Shown one piece after another: positions 1 to 12,730 of a stretch of 64,000 bases of DNA. A program made the translations under genes and the position numbers. The notes below the pieces were generated by a model. It did not search any database. It was not told the DNA's origin and was given only the letters and a program-made list of their open reading frames with translations. This DNA is from Lates calcarifer. Lineage: Eukaryota > Chordata > Actinopteri > Centropomidae. The stretch covers positions 24,915,504-24,979,503 of the forward strand of contig NC_066847.1 in the NCBI RefSeq assembly GCF_001640805.2, given 5' to 3'. Each line of letters begins with the position of its first letter. The stretch's first letter is position 1.

Positions 1-591
1 AAGAAGTGAATGCACACGTGGAGTGATCATCACCTGTACTCTATCAGCAATATGGAGTTGCCAAACTTGAGATTTATTTATATCAAAATGTCACCAGCTC
101 TTACTTTAATATAGATTTTGACAGACTCAAAGATGAACGTTCATCTACTCATACAGACAGGGTGACAGAAACCAAGGGACAGTAGAGTTTATGGAGACAG
201 GAGGAAAATCAACTGACAAAAGTTATAGAAATCAATTTCATTTCAATTAGAGTGTCAGAGAATGTCAATTCCTGACAGAACAAAACTCTCATGTGCATGA
301 AAGAGAAAAAAAAAGAGCAAGACAGACTAGCAAAACAGACATTTATTTAAAGGAATTGCCACAGATTATTACTTGAAGCACATGTTTTGGTTTGGTCAAC
401 CCGTCCCTATGGTGAACCCACATGTTCTTTAATTTATATCTGTCTCTCTTTGCCACTCTGCCTGTCTCTCTTTTGCTCGTCTCTACCCAACTTTAGGGTT
501 GTATATATACGTGTGTGTGTGTGTCTACGTGAGAGAGGAGATATACACAAAGACAGAATGTGCAATTATGGCCATGGTTGAGTCCATTCCT

Positions 592-600
<9 letters not shown>
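1..600. other. Non-coding stretch, AT-rich
   Basis: No exon or recognisable element is seen. The only patterns are short A-runs and a GT-rich run near 510-525 leading into the GA microsatellite that follows. Short frames here read through pyrimidine-rich or GT-rich DNA and show no protein-like composition. Confidence 0.5.

Positions 601-638
<38 letters not shown>
601..638. repeat. (GA)19 microsatellite
   Basis: An uninterrupted GA dinucleotide run directly follows a short GT run (about 591-600). It explains the Ser/Leu-rich and Arg/Glu-rich open frames over this site, which are not genes. Confidence 0.97.
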
Positions 639-639
<1 letters not shown>

Positions 640-641
<2 letters not shown>

Positions 642-3600
642 TGAGTGTATGTGTCTGTGTGTAATTTTGTGACAAGAAAGCCACAGATTATTGCACATGA
701 AATGTTATTCATACAAAGCAGCTCTAGCGTGACTATCCCCCTGCTACAGCACTCAACAGCCTATTGGAGAAACACAACAGAACAAATCTCAGTGAAAATA
801 ACAGTCTGCAAATCTCACAAGGGATATTCTCTCACCTCTCTTCATTTCTGGTTTTACCTTCTTTTTTTCCCCAAGGGTGGCACTTCTTGTAAGTGACAAT
901 GGTTGTTGGTGTTTTTTTTTTTTTTTAATTAACAGAAAGTTTGTGTGTGGGGATGGATTACAGTACAGTATAAGTGTGTTGTGTTACTAGAAACCCTTAA
1001 ATGGAAAAAAAAGATGTGACAAAATGTGTGTAAGAGTTATGAGGTTTAGTTTAGTCATACAGTAGAGTGATTTAAGAGGATGGAATAGCTGAGGAATTAA
1101 TGTAGTCATAGACTCTGCTCACAAGTTCAAGACATAGTTTTAATGTGTGGTACTGTTGACATAATCTTTTGCTAGTAAGCTAGTTGATTACAGTTATTCA
1201 GCGGATAGGCTTCTGTATCTGTTGGTGAAGCTGCTGGCTTCTTAGGCTAAGTTACACTGAATAGACAAACACAAACAGATGTACTCCCCTAAGAATGACC
1301 TTCTCCTCACAGAACAGCACAGTCTCTCACAGACCCATCTCCCCACTGACCCACATATCCTTTCCCACAACCACCCTCCTACCCACTTTACATCTCTATT
1401 ATTTATTTTAAATTAACCTGGGAGTTGGATCATTCTTCTTAAATATGCAAATAAAAATCTGCCCAGTGCTGCTAGAAATAAGAATGCAGCTGATATTTGA
1501 TTTTAGTCTCCACTGCACCCTGCAATGTCTTTGAAGTGTCACACAAACATTCTCTCAGTGACACTTTGAGTAGACAGAGCACATTGCATGCTGCACAGTA
1601 ACCATAACACCTTGATTTAATGTGGATCTAAGATGATGTAGATCTCTGTTAAAGTTAAGCCCACTGTGTCTCCTCCACCTGTGTGATCACATTAGATCCT
1701 GAGTCAGATGATGATCTGGCAGTAATGAGGGAAAATGACACAGGTCCAGAAGAACACTAGCAGTCACAGCCAAATGTAGCTGATGTACTTTTTCCTCTAA
1801 GTGGCTTCGAGAATACACCTTGGTTAATTATGACAAGGTTTCTTTGTTACATTATCGTCCTGCTTTAACTGTTTTAATGTCCTGTGACTTAACAGCGTAA
1901 GGAAAAAATGGGCAGAGTTAAGTATGCTCATGTGTGGCAGCATAAAATATTTTCATGTGCAATCAAATTCTTTTGCTAGAGTTTGAATAAAAAAAAAAAA
2001 AAAGCTCTGATCAATAATCTGGTTAAAACACTGTAATAAACAGGACTTGACCTCTTCAAAAACACAGTTTTTCTTGACTGTTGGCAGATATTCCAGACGT
2101 GCTGGAAAGATCGGAGAGATAAACAGCTGTAATTTCATTGCAGTGAGGAAGCACACATAAACAAGCAGTCTTCATTCTCACTTCATCACAATTCATTTCT
2201 GTTTCCTCCCTCTCTTGTGCTCTCTCTCTCCCATTCATTGTTGCTCTCCCCTCTCCTAGTGTCATTTGCATTTCCTTCTCTCAATGTCACTTATCCTATC
2301 ATCCTGGCTCATTTTGTTTTTCTGCTTCTATCCACTCGTCTGCTTCTAAGCTGGATCTTGTTATTTTTCCTCACTTTGTTTTTCCCCTACACCTTCTCTT
2401 TTTCCTAGTTGAGCTCTGTGATTTCTCCCCTCTGCTGTTCTGGTTTTGTCTGTGTAATCTCTGTGATCTCTATGTGAGTTGTTTATAACTCCTAAATGTG
2501 CCACTTCCCTACCCTGACTCATTTTCCCTGAGTAACAGTGCAGAGAGAAATGTATTCATTTTCATGGTTCTCTGGCACACTTTTATCTCCCTCTAGATTA
2601 TTTTTTTATCGCAGTTCAGCTTTGTCAGATGTTATATGGTGAGAAGTGATAGGTAAGATGGGATACAGTTTTCTCTGTATCTTCCCTGTGGTAATGTTTT
2701 AAAGCTGTGGTTACATGTTTTTTACTGTTACTTTGAATTGCACTGCGAGGGTGAAAATGTTCTTAGATTTCATATTCAACAGAAGAGATCACTTCAATTG
2801 AATAGTGAGCATATTGTTGGTTATTGGACCTAAGTAAAGTCTTTGTGTCATAATAATAGCTCTTAGCTGCTCAGGAAAAAAAAAAAAAAGTAAAGCACAA
2901 CCTTGCACGGCTCATTGCTTGGACAAAATTCTGGTAATACACTGCTGCAATAACAACGGGCAAAACTGTACAAGACATATTCTTTTTATTAAATAAGATT
3001 TAAATGTTATTTTTTTCCTTTCAGCAAAGTCCTTGAACAGTAGCTAAACAAGCAGTGGTTGCTAAGCAACATGCCAGTGGTAACTTTTGGGTTGGCATGT
3101 TAATTTTAAAATCATATGAATGTGGTTATATCTGTATGCATGTAAACCCGCATCAGTCAGTCAAAACTGCAGGCAGCAAGCTGTTTTATAACAGTGATTA
3201 TTTCCATAGTGGTGTGTGCAGTTCTGGAGTTGGTGGCTTAGTTTTCGTAAAATGAATAAATGGCAAGCATTAAGGCACATAGGAACAATCCATTTGAAGC
3301 CCCATAATTGCATGGATGAATATTAAAAGGGTTTTTCACATTTGGATTTCCTTTAGAAGTGTTAGAAATGTTGCTTGGTGGCAGTCTTCCATTGCTCAGT
3401 GCATACAAGGGAATCATCTTTACTGTATAGAAATGAGCCATATTTCAGTCTAACACTATAGCCCTGTATTTGAAAAGAGGACGGGACAGACATCTGAAAG
3501 AATGGCCTCTGCAGTCTGCCTTTGACGCTTATGATGCCTTCGACTTTTTAACCCCAGTTTTCATTGGGCGAAGGTGTCCCCCTCTCTGTCTGTCTCCTCT

Positions 3601-3700
3601 GCTCATTCGCTGTCCTCCGCGTCTGTCACATGCTCCAGAACCCCTCCCCACCTCTCTTTCTCTGTCTCATTACTTCTCTCTACCCCCCGTCACACAGTCG
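640..3700. other. Non-coding stretch with A/T homopolymers
   Basis: I see no exon with convincing splice sites. The stretch contains a T-run near 913-926, A-runs near 1990-2003 and 2876-2889, and pyrimidine-rich DNA at about 2200-2410. The part around 1420-1510 is free of simple repeats and contains ATGCAAAT-like and homeodomain-like AT motifs; it could be conserved non-coding DNA, but this cannot be judged without alignment. Confidence 0.5.
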
Positions 3701-3771
3701 CACAATGTCTTTCTCTTCTTTCTCAGTGCCTGCGGTCATTTTCAGTTGGTGATTGAACTCTCTCTGTAGCT

Positions 3772-3791
3772 TGTGTGTGTGTGTGTGTGTA
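3772..3791. repeat. (GT)n microsatellite
   Basis: A short pure GT run lies just downstream of a pyrimidine-rich stretch (about 3580-3760) that generates several overlapping spurious Ser/Leu/Pro-rich frames. Confidence 0.95.
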
Positions 3792-3799
3792 TGTTGGTG

Positions 3800-6700
3800 T
3801 TTGAAACAGGAGGAGTAGGAAAGAGAGCAGGATCCAGTGAAGAGGACAAGGCGGTAGAGAGTAACAGGATGAGAGAGCTGAATCAGAGAGCCATGCAGAG
3901 TGAGAAATATGCAATGGAGGAAGAGAGGGAGAATTGTACAGCTAGATATTGCCTTGATGTTGATGCTGCCCTACTGACCTTCTATCCAACTGGTGTTTAT
4001 TTTTTCCTTACTGCTTCTTTTCTACTTCTCTCTTCTACTTCTCACTGAACCTCTACCTTCCTCTATTAGAATGACCAGAACCAATTAGTCTTTTATAAGG
4101 CCATTCCCCATTTAGTATCACCATAAGATGTTGCAAAGGTCCACATATTTTGCAGCAAAAATGTACACTGGGTTTTATAAATAAAGAACTTTTTGAAGCC
4201 TCACTCTCTATGTTTCTGTCAGAATATATCAGTCTTTCTCTCTATGCCAGAGCTGTCTAGTATCACCCCCTTCCTCTTTTTATATTCCTCTCCTTTACCA
4301 TGTAATTTGAGAGGGAACACAGTGAAAAAAATCTCCCTGTAGTCTGACCCACCGTTGAACCTTTGCTTGCTTTGACAGATCGCCTCAACGCAAGCCTCTC
4401 ATTTCATCTGCGAAAAAGGTTCTCTACCCTGTTTTTTTAATGTGCTGTGTCTTTCACCGCAAATGGACAGCAGTAAAAAGATCAAGTCCAGTGCCATTAG
4501 TGTGTGTGATATGTGTGCTTTGTGTGCGTTTGTCCACCTTGGTGCCATTGATGTATATGATGATTGTGCGTCTGCATGGGGCCCATTTGTGAGATAAGGG
4601 TAGCTATAGCAGAGATAAGGGGGCGTGCAGAAAAAGAGGCTTTGTTTGGGCCAGACGTGGCGAGAGGTGTCACAGACAGTTATAATGATTCATTTGGTCA
4701 CACTTTAAACGCCTCTTACTGTGAAAGTACACCCTGAAACACATTGCCCATGCTATTCCCATGAGCTTATGTATTTGAACACTTGTAACTGAGAGCAATT
4801 GTCTATAGCACGTGAAAAGGGACACAAGGAGAATTTGTTCACAGATGCCTGCAGCAAAAGCATTTTCACTGAATTGTTGGCATCATCTACAAGTTGTTGT
4901 TTTTCTTAAATAAGATATTGAAGGAGGTATTTGTATGTTTTGCTATTACTATGTTGCCAACGGTAGCATTTACAGTTGTGTACATATCAGTCTTGAGGAA
5001 ATGTCTCATTCCTTTACTCGCCGAGAGCTGTCTCCAGTGGTGGAAAGCAATGGTAATGTTGTGCATTTAGTTTAATCACTTTTTTCCTTGAAGCTAGCAT
5101 ACTTGCCAGGTAATCCAGTTGTCTCGTCACTTTCCAATAGTGACTCGCTGTAGTGTCCTGTCTGCCCTGAAGAAGTAGCACTGGTCAGAGAGCATATTTT
5201 AACATCTTGTTTTGCTCTTGACAAGCGACCATCGCCACCAAATGCTCCCAGCAAGAAACCATGATCAGTGGCAGGGAAAACTTACAAATAACCTCTTTAA
5301 TTAATTACACATTTGTTTAGTTGACCCTCCAAAGTTCTATGTGTTGTTCACTGAGATGACACTCAGCTTTTCATAGACACATAAACATGGCGAATTTAAC
5401 CCACAACCAAGGGTTATAGGATTCGTTTACCCTGGTCATTGCTTTTATGTAATGACAACAGCATCCTGTATCCCTGCAGGGCCAAAGCTTTTTAACCTCA
5501 CAACATTTGGATTTATTTTTATGGTGGATCTGTCTTGGGTTGAGGAAGTGGAGCTGAATTTAATTTACTTTGAATCTGTGAAAACAATTTTGTATTAGAA
5601 AACAGAAAGCTTTTCTTTGCAACAGTTTCTTATTTAGAAATACACTGACAATGTAGCAGTTTTAAATATTATTCACAGTGAGGTGTTGTTCCAAGGTGGA
5701 TGGAGGGAATGAACCTATAGCCAGCCTGAGTCCAAACTTAAATCTACCAGTTGTCTACCTCAGGTACTTTCTTTTAATATTAACCGTGAATTACCTGGTT
5801 ATCAAAGATGTTTTTAATCATAATTATTATCACTTGGCATGAAATGCAGTAAAAGGGCAGAGTGAAGCATTTCCATTATTTGTGACGATAAGTCCCATTA
5901 TAAATCCTTGTCAGGCCAGTATGAACATAACAGTCCTTTTGTTGTGGGCAAAATGAAAGGTTATGGCGATTGAGAGAGAAATTAAAGGTTATAAATGAAA
6001 TTGAGTATTTCCTACATGAGGACATTTAGGAGATTGAGATTGTAATCATTACTGTTGTGGATGACAAAGAGTAAAATGGGCACTGAGGTCTATTGTCTAA
6101 CCCAAATGAAAAAGTAAGGACTTGACATTGCAAAGGTTAGAATTATGGCAAGAGTGAAGGAAGGGAAGAAAGGGGTGTGTGGATATGAGATTATATGGAT
6201 GGGATGGATGAATGAGGGTGGGTGGCGTGGGGGTGGATGGGTGATGGAGAGATGGAAAGGGAAATCAGGGGGAAACGGAGGGAGGGGGGAGAATAAGTGA
6301 GAGCTGGATGTTTAAAGAGGTAGTGAGCTGGTGGGCAGCAAGAAAAAACCTGGTCAGGTTGATTTGAGAGGTCTCAGGAAGGTCATTAATTTGACATGGT
6401 TGACCTGCCTGTCCACTGGCTCCCCCCCCCCACTCTCCATGAAAAGTAGCGTCTTTCAAGATTTAGCTCTGGCAAGATGCCTCACTCCTTTCCCCACTTT
6501 AACACTCTCCTCCCATCATGTTCTTCCACCCTTTCCCCTGTCATCTTTTCCTCATCCCACAGTCTTTCTGAATCCCTCCTTCTGTTTGTCTCTTCCATGC
6601 AAAACAAACAATAGAGAACAATCTTACACTGAGCAAACTACCTTTCTTTACCTAGTGAAAATTAAGTTGTCTGTTGGAGGAAAGGTGTTTATGTTTGTGA

Positions 6701-9380
6701 TCATATTATGGAAAGTAGGGGCTTCTATTATTTTTGTAATGTGTGGAGTGTAAAAGGCAATTTAGCTCCATGAATGCAATGTGTTCTCTGGGGAAGAGGT
6801 CCCTCTGTCTGTGTTGACCAATTGCAAGTGAGTGCAGACAGCTTGTAGCAAGTTTCTCTCAGGTTAGGGTGACGAGAGAGATCACCATTCCTCTTCTGTC
6901 ATTGACAAGCCTAGTAATATTAGTAGTTTGGTTACTGATTTTTATGTGATAATTGCAAATGATGGATCTTAATTAACCCATTTAATCCCATTGGTGCTGT
7001 AGAAAGAATAGAGAATTCTGGTTTGCATGTATTGTTTGAGATGGTTATTTTTATTCCAAAATACTTTTCAAAATAGCTGACTGGCTTTTTTGTACTACAC
7101 TCAAAAATCGTTGTGCTGACCAGTCTGTAAGCCTTTTTATCCATTAGGGTCTTAAGCTTTCAGGTCTAGTTGTGTGTTGGGGAAATCTAGTGGGTTCTGA
7201 CAATGTTTATCTGTGTTTTGAAGCTCTTTTAGTTTGTGCTGTCTTCTGGTCTCTGTGTTTACAGGTGTTTCAAATGAAGCTTTGAAGTGATTAATCTATA
7301 TATCTACATCTTGAATCACTGACTGCTCTGAAGATGTTTAGCTGAGGGAGTTCCAGTGATTCCTCAAGGAGCAGGTGGTGTATGGATTCTTTACTCGAAC
7401 TTGGCTGTTTACAGATACTGAGTTGTTGCTTCTTGTTGTTGCTGAGAATACACTTGTAGCATTTGGGAGTCTTAAAGCATTTGCTGGAATTTTTATTTCT
7501 ATTAGAAAGTTTTCTTAAGCAGACTTAACTTGTCAAACATAACATTAATAATGCAGTAAAACGTTCTAGAGCCCTCACTGTGCTCTGGCACACCTTAATG
7601 GAACAGACCTATTATTGATGTTATTAGTCACACCTGAGCTTTTCCTGCAATAACGAGTCTGTTGAAAAGAAAAAAGTCTGTTGAAGGTCTCTGCTGTGCT
7701 CAGTGTTGCTATCTTTGGAGAGTGAATATATCCCTATTTCCATTTTGTTAAGCTTTCTTTTCCTTGAAATTGTTTAGCTTCTGCCATCATTTATATCGCT
7801 CCATCCCTTCACCCACCTAATATGCTGTGTCCCCACCATGCACCAATATTCAGAACTACAATAGAAGTCAAGATAAGATGGGAAAAAGAGAGAGGAGAAA
7901 ATTTAGGAAAGGAACAGGGTGTCGTTAAAGGAGCAGGAGGACATGAGCAGCAAGTGGGTGATGAAGATTTAAAAGCAGAGAGGAGAGGTAGAGTTGGGAA
8001 TCAAAGGACAGTGAACAAAGGAGGAGACGTCAGAACAGCACTTCAAAAACAGTGGATAAGAAAAACAGATGAACAATAGTCATTATATCCGATATAACAG
8101 TTGGATGATCCTATGTCAAAGTACACAGTACTCAAGTCTTAAAAGTCCTGAGAGTTCATGACACTTTTGCCTTTAGGGCACTATGGGATTGCATGTATGT
8201 GTATCTGTGTATTTTAAGTTTGTGTATTTTAATATTTCTAGTTAACTGCACATTGGACATGCACTGAACCCTTAACCTCTAGCAGTGTAAATCCTTGGCT
8301 CAGGACCTGCATTGCTTGGCAGGCTCCTCAGGATACACCAAGTGAGTGTGTTTGTGTGTATGTCATTGCTTGGTGTGTGTGAGAGAAGTGTGTATAGTTT
8401 ATGCTGCTTTGGCCTGAGTTGGATTTTTGCCTTAAAAAAAAAAAGAAAGAAAAATCTTCCAAAACAAGCATCTGAGAAAGGCCACGTTCAAAATATTAAA
8501 AGATCAACATTTAAACTATTCTGTAACTTGTAATTTTGAGCCTTTTAGTTAAAAGAAAGAGGCAGTTGCTTGGATGGGATGCTCTTTTTGACTCCCATCT
8601 TTTAAGCATCTAATAAAAACTGATACATCTCTGCAGTGTATGCCATTCAAAGCTGTTACAAAATGCAACATTTTTGCATTTGCTTTTTAAGTGCAATCAC
8701 TGTGCTACACATGAATCACTTCTGTTCCCCTTATCCCGGCCCCCAAGCTCATTAAAACATGTCAGTATTTGTCATGTAGAGAATCACTGAAATCTATGAG
8801 TGGGTTAATTTTTTGGTCCACTCCCATTGCTTGGAAAACCAACCTCTGTTTATCTTCCAAGCAGTTATGCAGTTCCAAAGAAATGCCTCACTGACTAGGG
8901 TTTTGAGCAGGTAATCTGTAATTGATTACATTCCAAAAGTAATCTTCCTAGGCTTGTTCACACTATAAATGCATTTATGAGCTTGCACCTTGTACAGTAT
9001 AAGTCTTTCATCTATAAGGCTTTTAGATATGTTAGCTCTGCCAATAAGACATGCTGTTTAAGAGTTGGCAGCTAGTTCTACAGCCTCCACAGTAAATGGT
9101 TTGCAGCTGACTTTTATGCACAGTGGCGTTCAAACTTTTCAAAATGATTTTTGTTGCAGCCAAAACTGGTTTAGTGGGGGAAGGTTACTGACCTCTAATC
9201 CGCCAATGTGTCACTCACCCTGCTCCGTGTCTATGACTTTGAAGACTAGACAAGCTTTACACTGTAACTTTGGATGGACAATACTGAATGTTTGTGTGTG
9301 TTTAACAACAGTGGTGGAACCTGCTATGGCAGACATTCCATTTTACCTGATATAACTCAGTAACCACATAGAGACACACA
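3800..9380. other. Non-coding stretch, mostly unique sequence
   Basis: No gene is supported. Visible features are degenerate GGAT/GGGT-rich DNA at about 6180-6290, a C-run near 6423-6432 and scattered A-runs. A possible short exon-like segment near 4380-4420 (after a pyrimidine-containing CAG acceptor and before AAG/GTTCTC) has a weak donor, and I do not call it. The longest frame, at about 6331-6753 on the plus strand, has no recognisable domain. Confidence 0.5.
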
Positions 9381-9384
9381 CAGA

Positions 9385-9427
9385 GACAAACACACACACA
9401 CAGACAAACAAACACACACACACACAC
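9385..9427. repeat. Imperfect (CA)n microsatellite
   Basis: A CA-rich run is interrupted by GACA and AACA variants. A companion GT run is present at about 9536-9553 and a pyrimidine-rich CTCTCCCT repeat at about 9620-9660. Confidence 0.93.
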
Positions 9428-9660
9428 CTTGCATTTTAACAAGATGGGCCTGCTGTGCTAGTTCTCTGTAAAATCGACAACTAATATATATCAGGAAGGG
9501 AAGTTAAAATAAACATAATAGAGGTTACTGTGCATGTGTGTGTGTGTGCGTGTGCAGGAGAGACAGGAAAAGAGCAGGGGAGAGCTGCAGTTTAATTATT
9601 TACAGCTGAGCAACTGAAACTCCTCTCCCTCTCTCTCCCTCTCTCCCTCTCTCCCTCACT

Positions 9661-11540
9661 GTCTCAGCCTACCCTATAATCCAGAGTTAGGTTATAAACA
9701 CAGTTAAAGTTTCCATCTCTCTCCCTCTTCCTGGGTGGCCAAACTCTGTGTGTTTGTGCGTGTCTGTCTGCATGTGTGTGTTTGCCTGTATGTTGGTTTT
9801 TGTTTGTCTATTTGTGTCTCTGTGGATGAAAGTCTGTAAGTGTGTGTGCAGTTGTTTGGCCACACTATGACCCCTCACGACCCGGATTGTGTTCATTTTT
9901 ATCTTACGGGACTTGGATTTGATCATGTTTGTCTTAACAGAAATAAATGACATCAGTGCATGATATTTGCTGTAATGCGAAAACTGTCTTGTCCCTCCTA
10001 CAGTGTAGTGTAGTAGTTTAGGTGTCTTTGGCAGATATATACACTTCTGACACAGCATGTTTAGTTGAAAAGCTTTAATAGAAAACAGTCACATGATGGG
10101 AAATTGCAGGGAGAATAACATCTAAAAGTCTAATGGTACCAAATACAGGGATGGGATGCAAAAGAAAACAGAGTAGGTCATGTACAGAGGGATTCATTCA
10201 AGTGAATAGGAAAATGGTCTCAGACATTTGGTCCCCACTGTATCTCTGTGATCTCTGCATCTGTATAAAAGCCTCTTGTAGTTGTCACATGAAGATCATC
10301 TGTCTGTAAGGCTCCTTTCAAAGAGGTCTTGTGTTTGAATGTGTTGTAACAGTTATAATATGATGCTTTATTTATCCCTGTAGACATGCTGTGTTTTATT
10401 GATGTCAGAGGTCAAGCTTGGCTACAGAATAACGGCACTGCAGTGGGGATAGGGAGAGGGCAGCACAGTATAATCCTTCATTGCCTTTTGCTGTTCAACA
10501 TTATCTCTGCATGGCTAATAAATTATTGGGATTGGGATATTTATTCAAGCCTGTGATTAAGTCCACCCTCCATAATTGAGATGCTGTAACTTTGTCCCAT
10601 TTCCAATAATAGTGGTGCCACAGACATGGACTCCAGCAAAGTTGTTGTGTTGAGACTCAACTCAGCAACTTTGCGATGAGCATGGTAGACATCTCAGAAT
10701 GTTGATTTAGGTACTTTTAAGGCTATATCCTGTCGTTTGGACCTCTGAGGTGCTGTAGGGCTGTGATTACAAAAAAAAACTTTCCTAGCCTAGTTGTGCA
10801 ATATACACCTTTGTCTGTTGTAGTGACAGTGCTTTCACTATTGGATGTTAGTTACTATACTTACCGGTTTTCAACTGGGCCACTGTAAGCAAAGTTGTTC
10901 AGCTGTTCGGGTAAGAAGCTTTGATATTTGCGCAAACCGGAGCTCAATAAACAGTGGGGCTGTGAAGTTTTATGGTGTCTCTTGGTTGTCAACTCTGCTC
11001 AATTTGAATGAAAACAGTGCGGTGAGACTGTGTGTGTGGCTGTGTATGTGCAAATAGTGGGTGTGCCCTGTCCCCTCACTCTATTCCCTCATTTTCGTTG
11101 CATGTTATGCCCATTTTGTCCAGGAATTCTGTGTTGAAATTGGTCACAGGTGGGGCAGCTCTTTAAAAAGTCTGCTATTTAAGTTAAGGAAAAGAGAAAA
11201 AAAGAGAGCTTAAGTATAAATACTTTTAATAGCTGTGTTGCAGACCCTGTGAGTTGGTCTGTGCAGTAATAAAAACTCTGAAGGTCATTTCGCTGACAGG
11301 GTGACGGTGGAAGAAAAAAGAGAAAGAGAGGCAGAAGGATGGTATGAAAAGTTGCTGACACTACTCTTTAGCTGTAGAGTATAGAGAGAGTCTCTATATG
11401 ATGTGGGTGGCCTAAAACTTTTGCGAGAGACAGGAGGGTAGTTTAAGCTTGATCTCTGGAAAGTTAAATCAGCCAATCCTCAGAAGTCTTACATCAACAT
11501 CAGAATGTTATTGATGTGCTCTATTTTAAGGTGAAAGCTT
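9661..11540. other. Non-coding stretch
   Basis: No exon or mobile element is recognised. GT-rich DNA at about 9740-9850 produces a Thr/His-rich minus-strand frame that is a low-complexity artefact. The rest is unique sequence with no long open frame. Confidence 0.5.
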
Positions 11541-11548
11541 TGGGAGAC

Positions 11549-11559
11549 ACACACACACA

Positions 11560-11593
<34 letters not shown>

Positions 11594-11632
11594 GTACCTA
11601 TTTCTCTCTCTCTTTCTCTCTCTCTCTGTCTG
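11549..11632. repeat. Compound (AC)n-(TC)n microsatellite
   Basis: A short AC run passes directly into a TC run with a few interruptions (GTCTCTG, CTATTTC). Compound arrays of this kind are common in teleost introns. Confidence 0.95.
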
Positions 11633-11639
11633 TGTATGC

Positions 11640-12640
11640 TTTAAGCATTCCTCTCACTGCACAACTATGTGAAAAAATAAGCTGGCTTGGCTAACTTTCC
11701 CTAAAGTTAATGATTTAGAAGAGGTGTTGGCAGACTAAATTATCACCTTCTGAAAGGACCCATTGAGATCCCATATGTGAACCACACATATCTGCAGTGA
11801 AGCTGAACCCAGCCAAGAAAGATTGAGCCTAGCCCCACCCAAACCCAAGAAGAGCCTGTTCAAATCTGTAATGAACCATGGCTGTTTAGCTCTGTCAATC
11901 TAAACCTGAAAAAAATAAAATAAAATATGTGTCATGGCCCATTTTAAGCCCTGGATCACAGTTAAGGAAGCACTGTATGCAGAGGTGTTTAAAGCTGTTT
12001 TGCCAAGAGTAATAGATTATATTAGATCAAATATGCCTGAATGATAAAAGCTGGAGTGAAGCCTTTCCCAAAGTGATGAATAGCTGAAAGACTCTCTTTC
12101 AAGGTGTCACTTCCATAAGCACTTTTTCTGCAGGAGTGGATTCAGGTGTGTGCAGGTTAACCATGCAAACCATAAATCACTTAACTGATGTATTAGATGG
12201 TTTGCCTTCTGAGGTTTCCACCACGTACACCTCTGTTGCCCATCCTCCCATATGAAAATCATGAGATGAAAAACCCCTTTAGATGAAAGAGCAGAAAGTG
12301 AGCCAGTGTAATATGACAACTAAATTGACGGCACTGGACAGGCTAAGCTGACTCCTCTGAAGGTCTAATGAAAGGTTTCTTTGAGAGGCCATGTCAGCAG
12401 GTGAATGGAGGTGAAATATGTAGGCTCCCTCCCCCTCCCTCACCCCACCTGTCCTCTGCTCTGCTATCGCTTTCTCCCTCTCCGTCTTTCTCTGGGCTGA
12501 AAAGAAAGCCTGTCTGCTTTGATAGCTGGAGTTATTATCAGCTCCAGTGGTGGTCTGAGGCCTGTGTGACTGAGGGCCACAAACACTCGTCAGAGCTCTT
12601 ATCTGTACCACACACACTGTAACTTTCAAAGAACTGGTGC
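11640..12640. other. Non-coding stretch
   Basis: No gene is supported. A pyrimidine-rich patch at about 12420-12500 causes opposing short frames. The unique sequence at about 12060-12360 contains no clear splice-bounded exon. Confidence 0.5.
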
Positions 12641-12646
12641 AAATAA

Positions 12647-12701
<55 letters not shown>

Positions 12702-12730
12702 TGATAGATAGATAGATAGATAGATATCTA
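12647..12730. repeat. (TATC)n-(GATA)n palindromic microsatellite
   Basis: A pure TATC array (12647-12700) is followed within two bases by a GATA array (12703-12725), so the second arm is the reverse complement of the first. A single strand could fold into a long tetranucleotide hairpin. The sequence then ends in a TAGATATCTA palindrome. Confidence 0.97.

Noticed and set aside
4380..4425. Exon-like segment after TTTGACAG
   Set aside because: The donor (AAG/GTTCTC) is non-consensus and no open frame distinguishes it from background.
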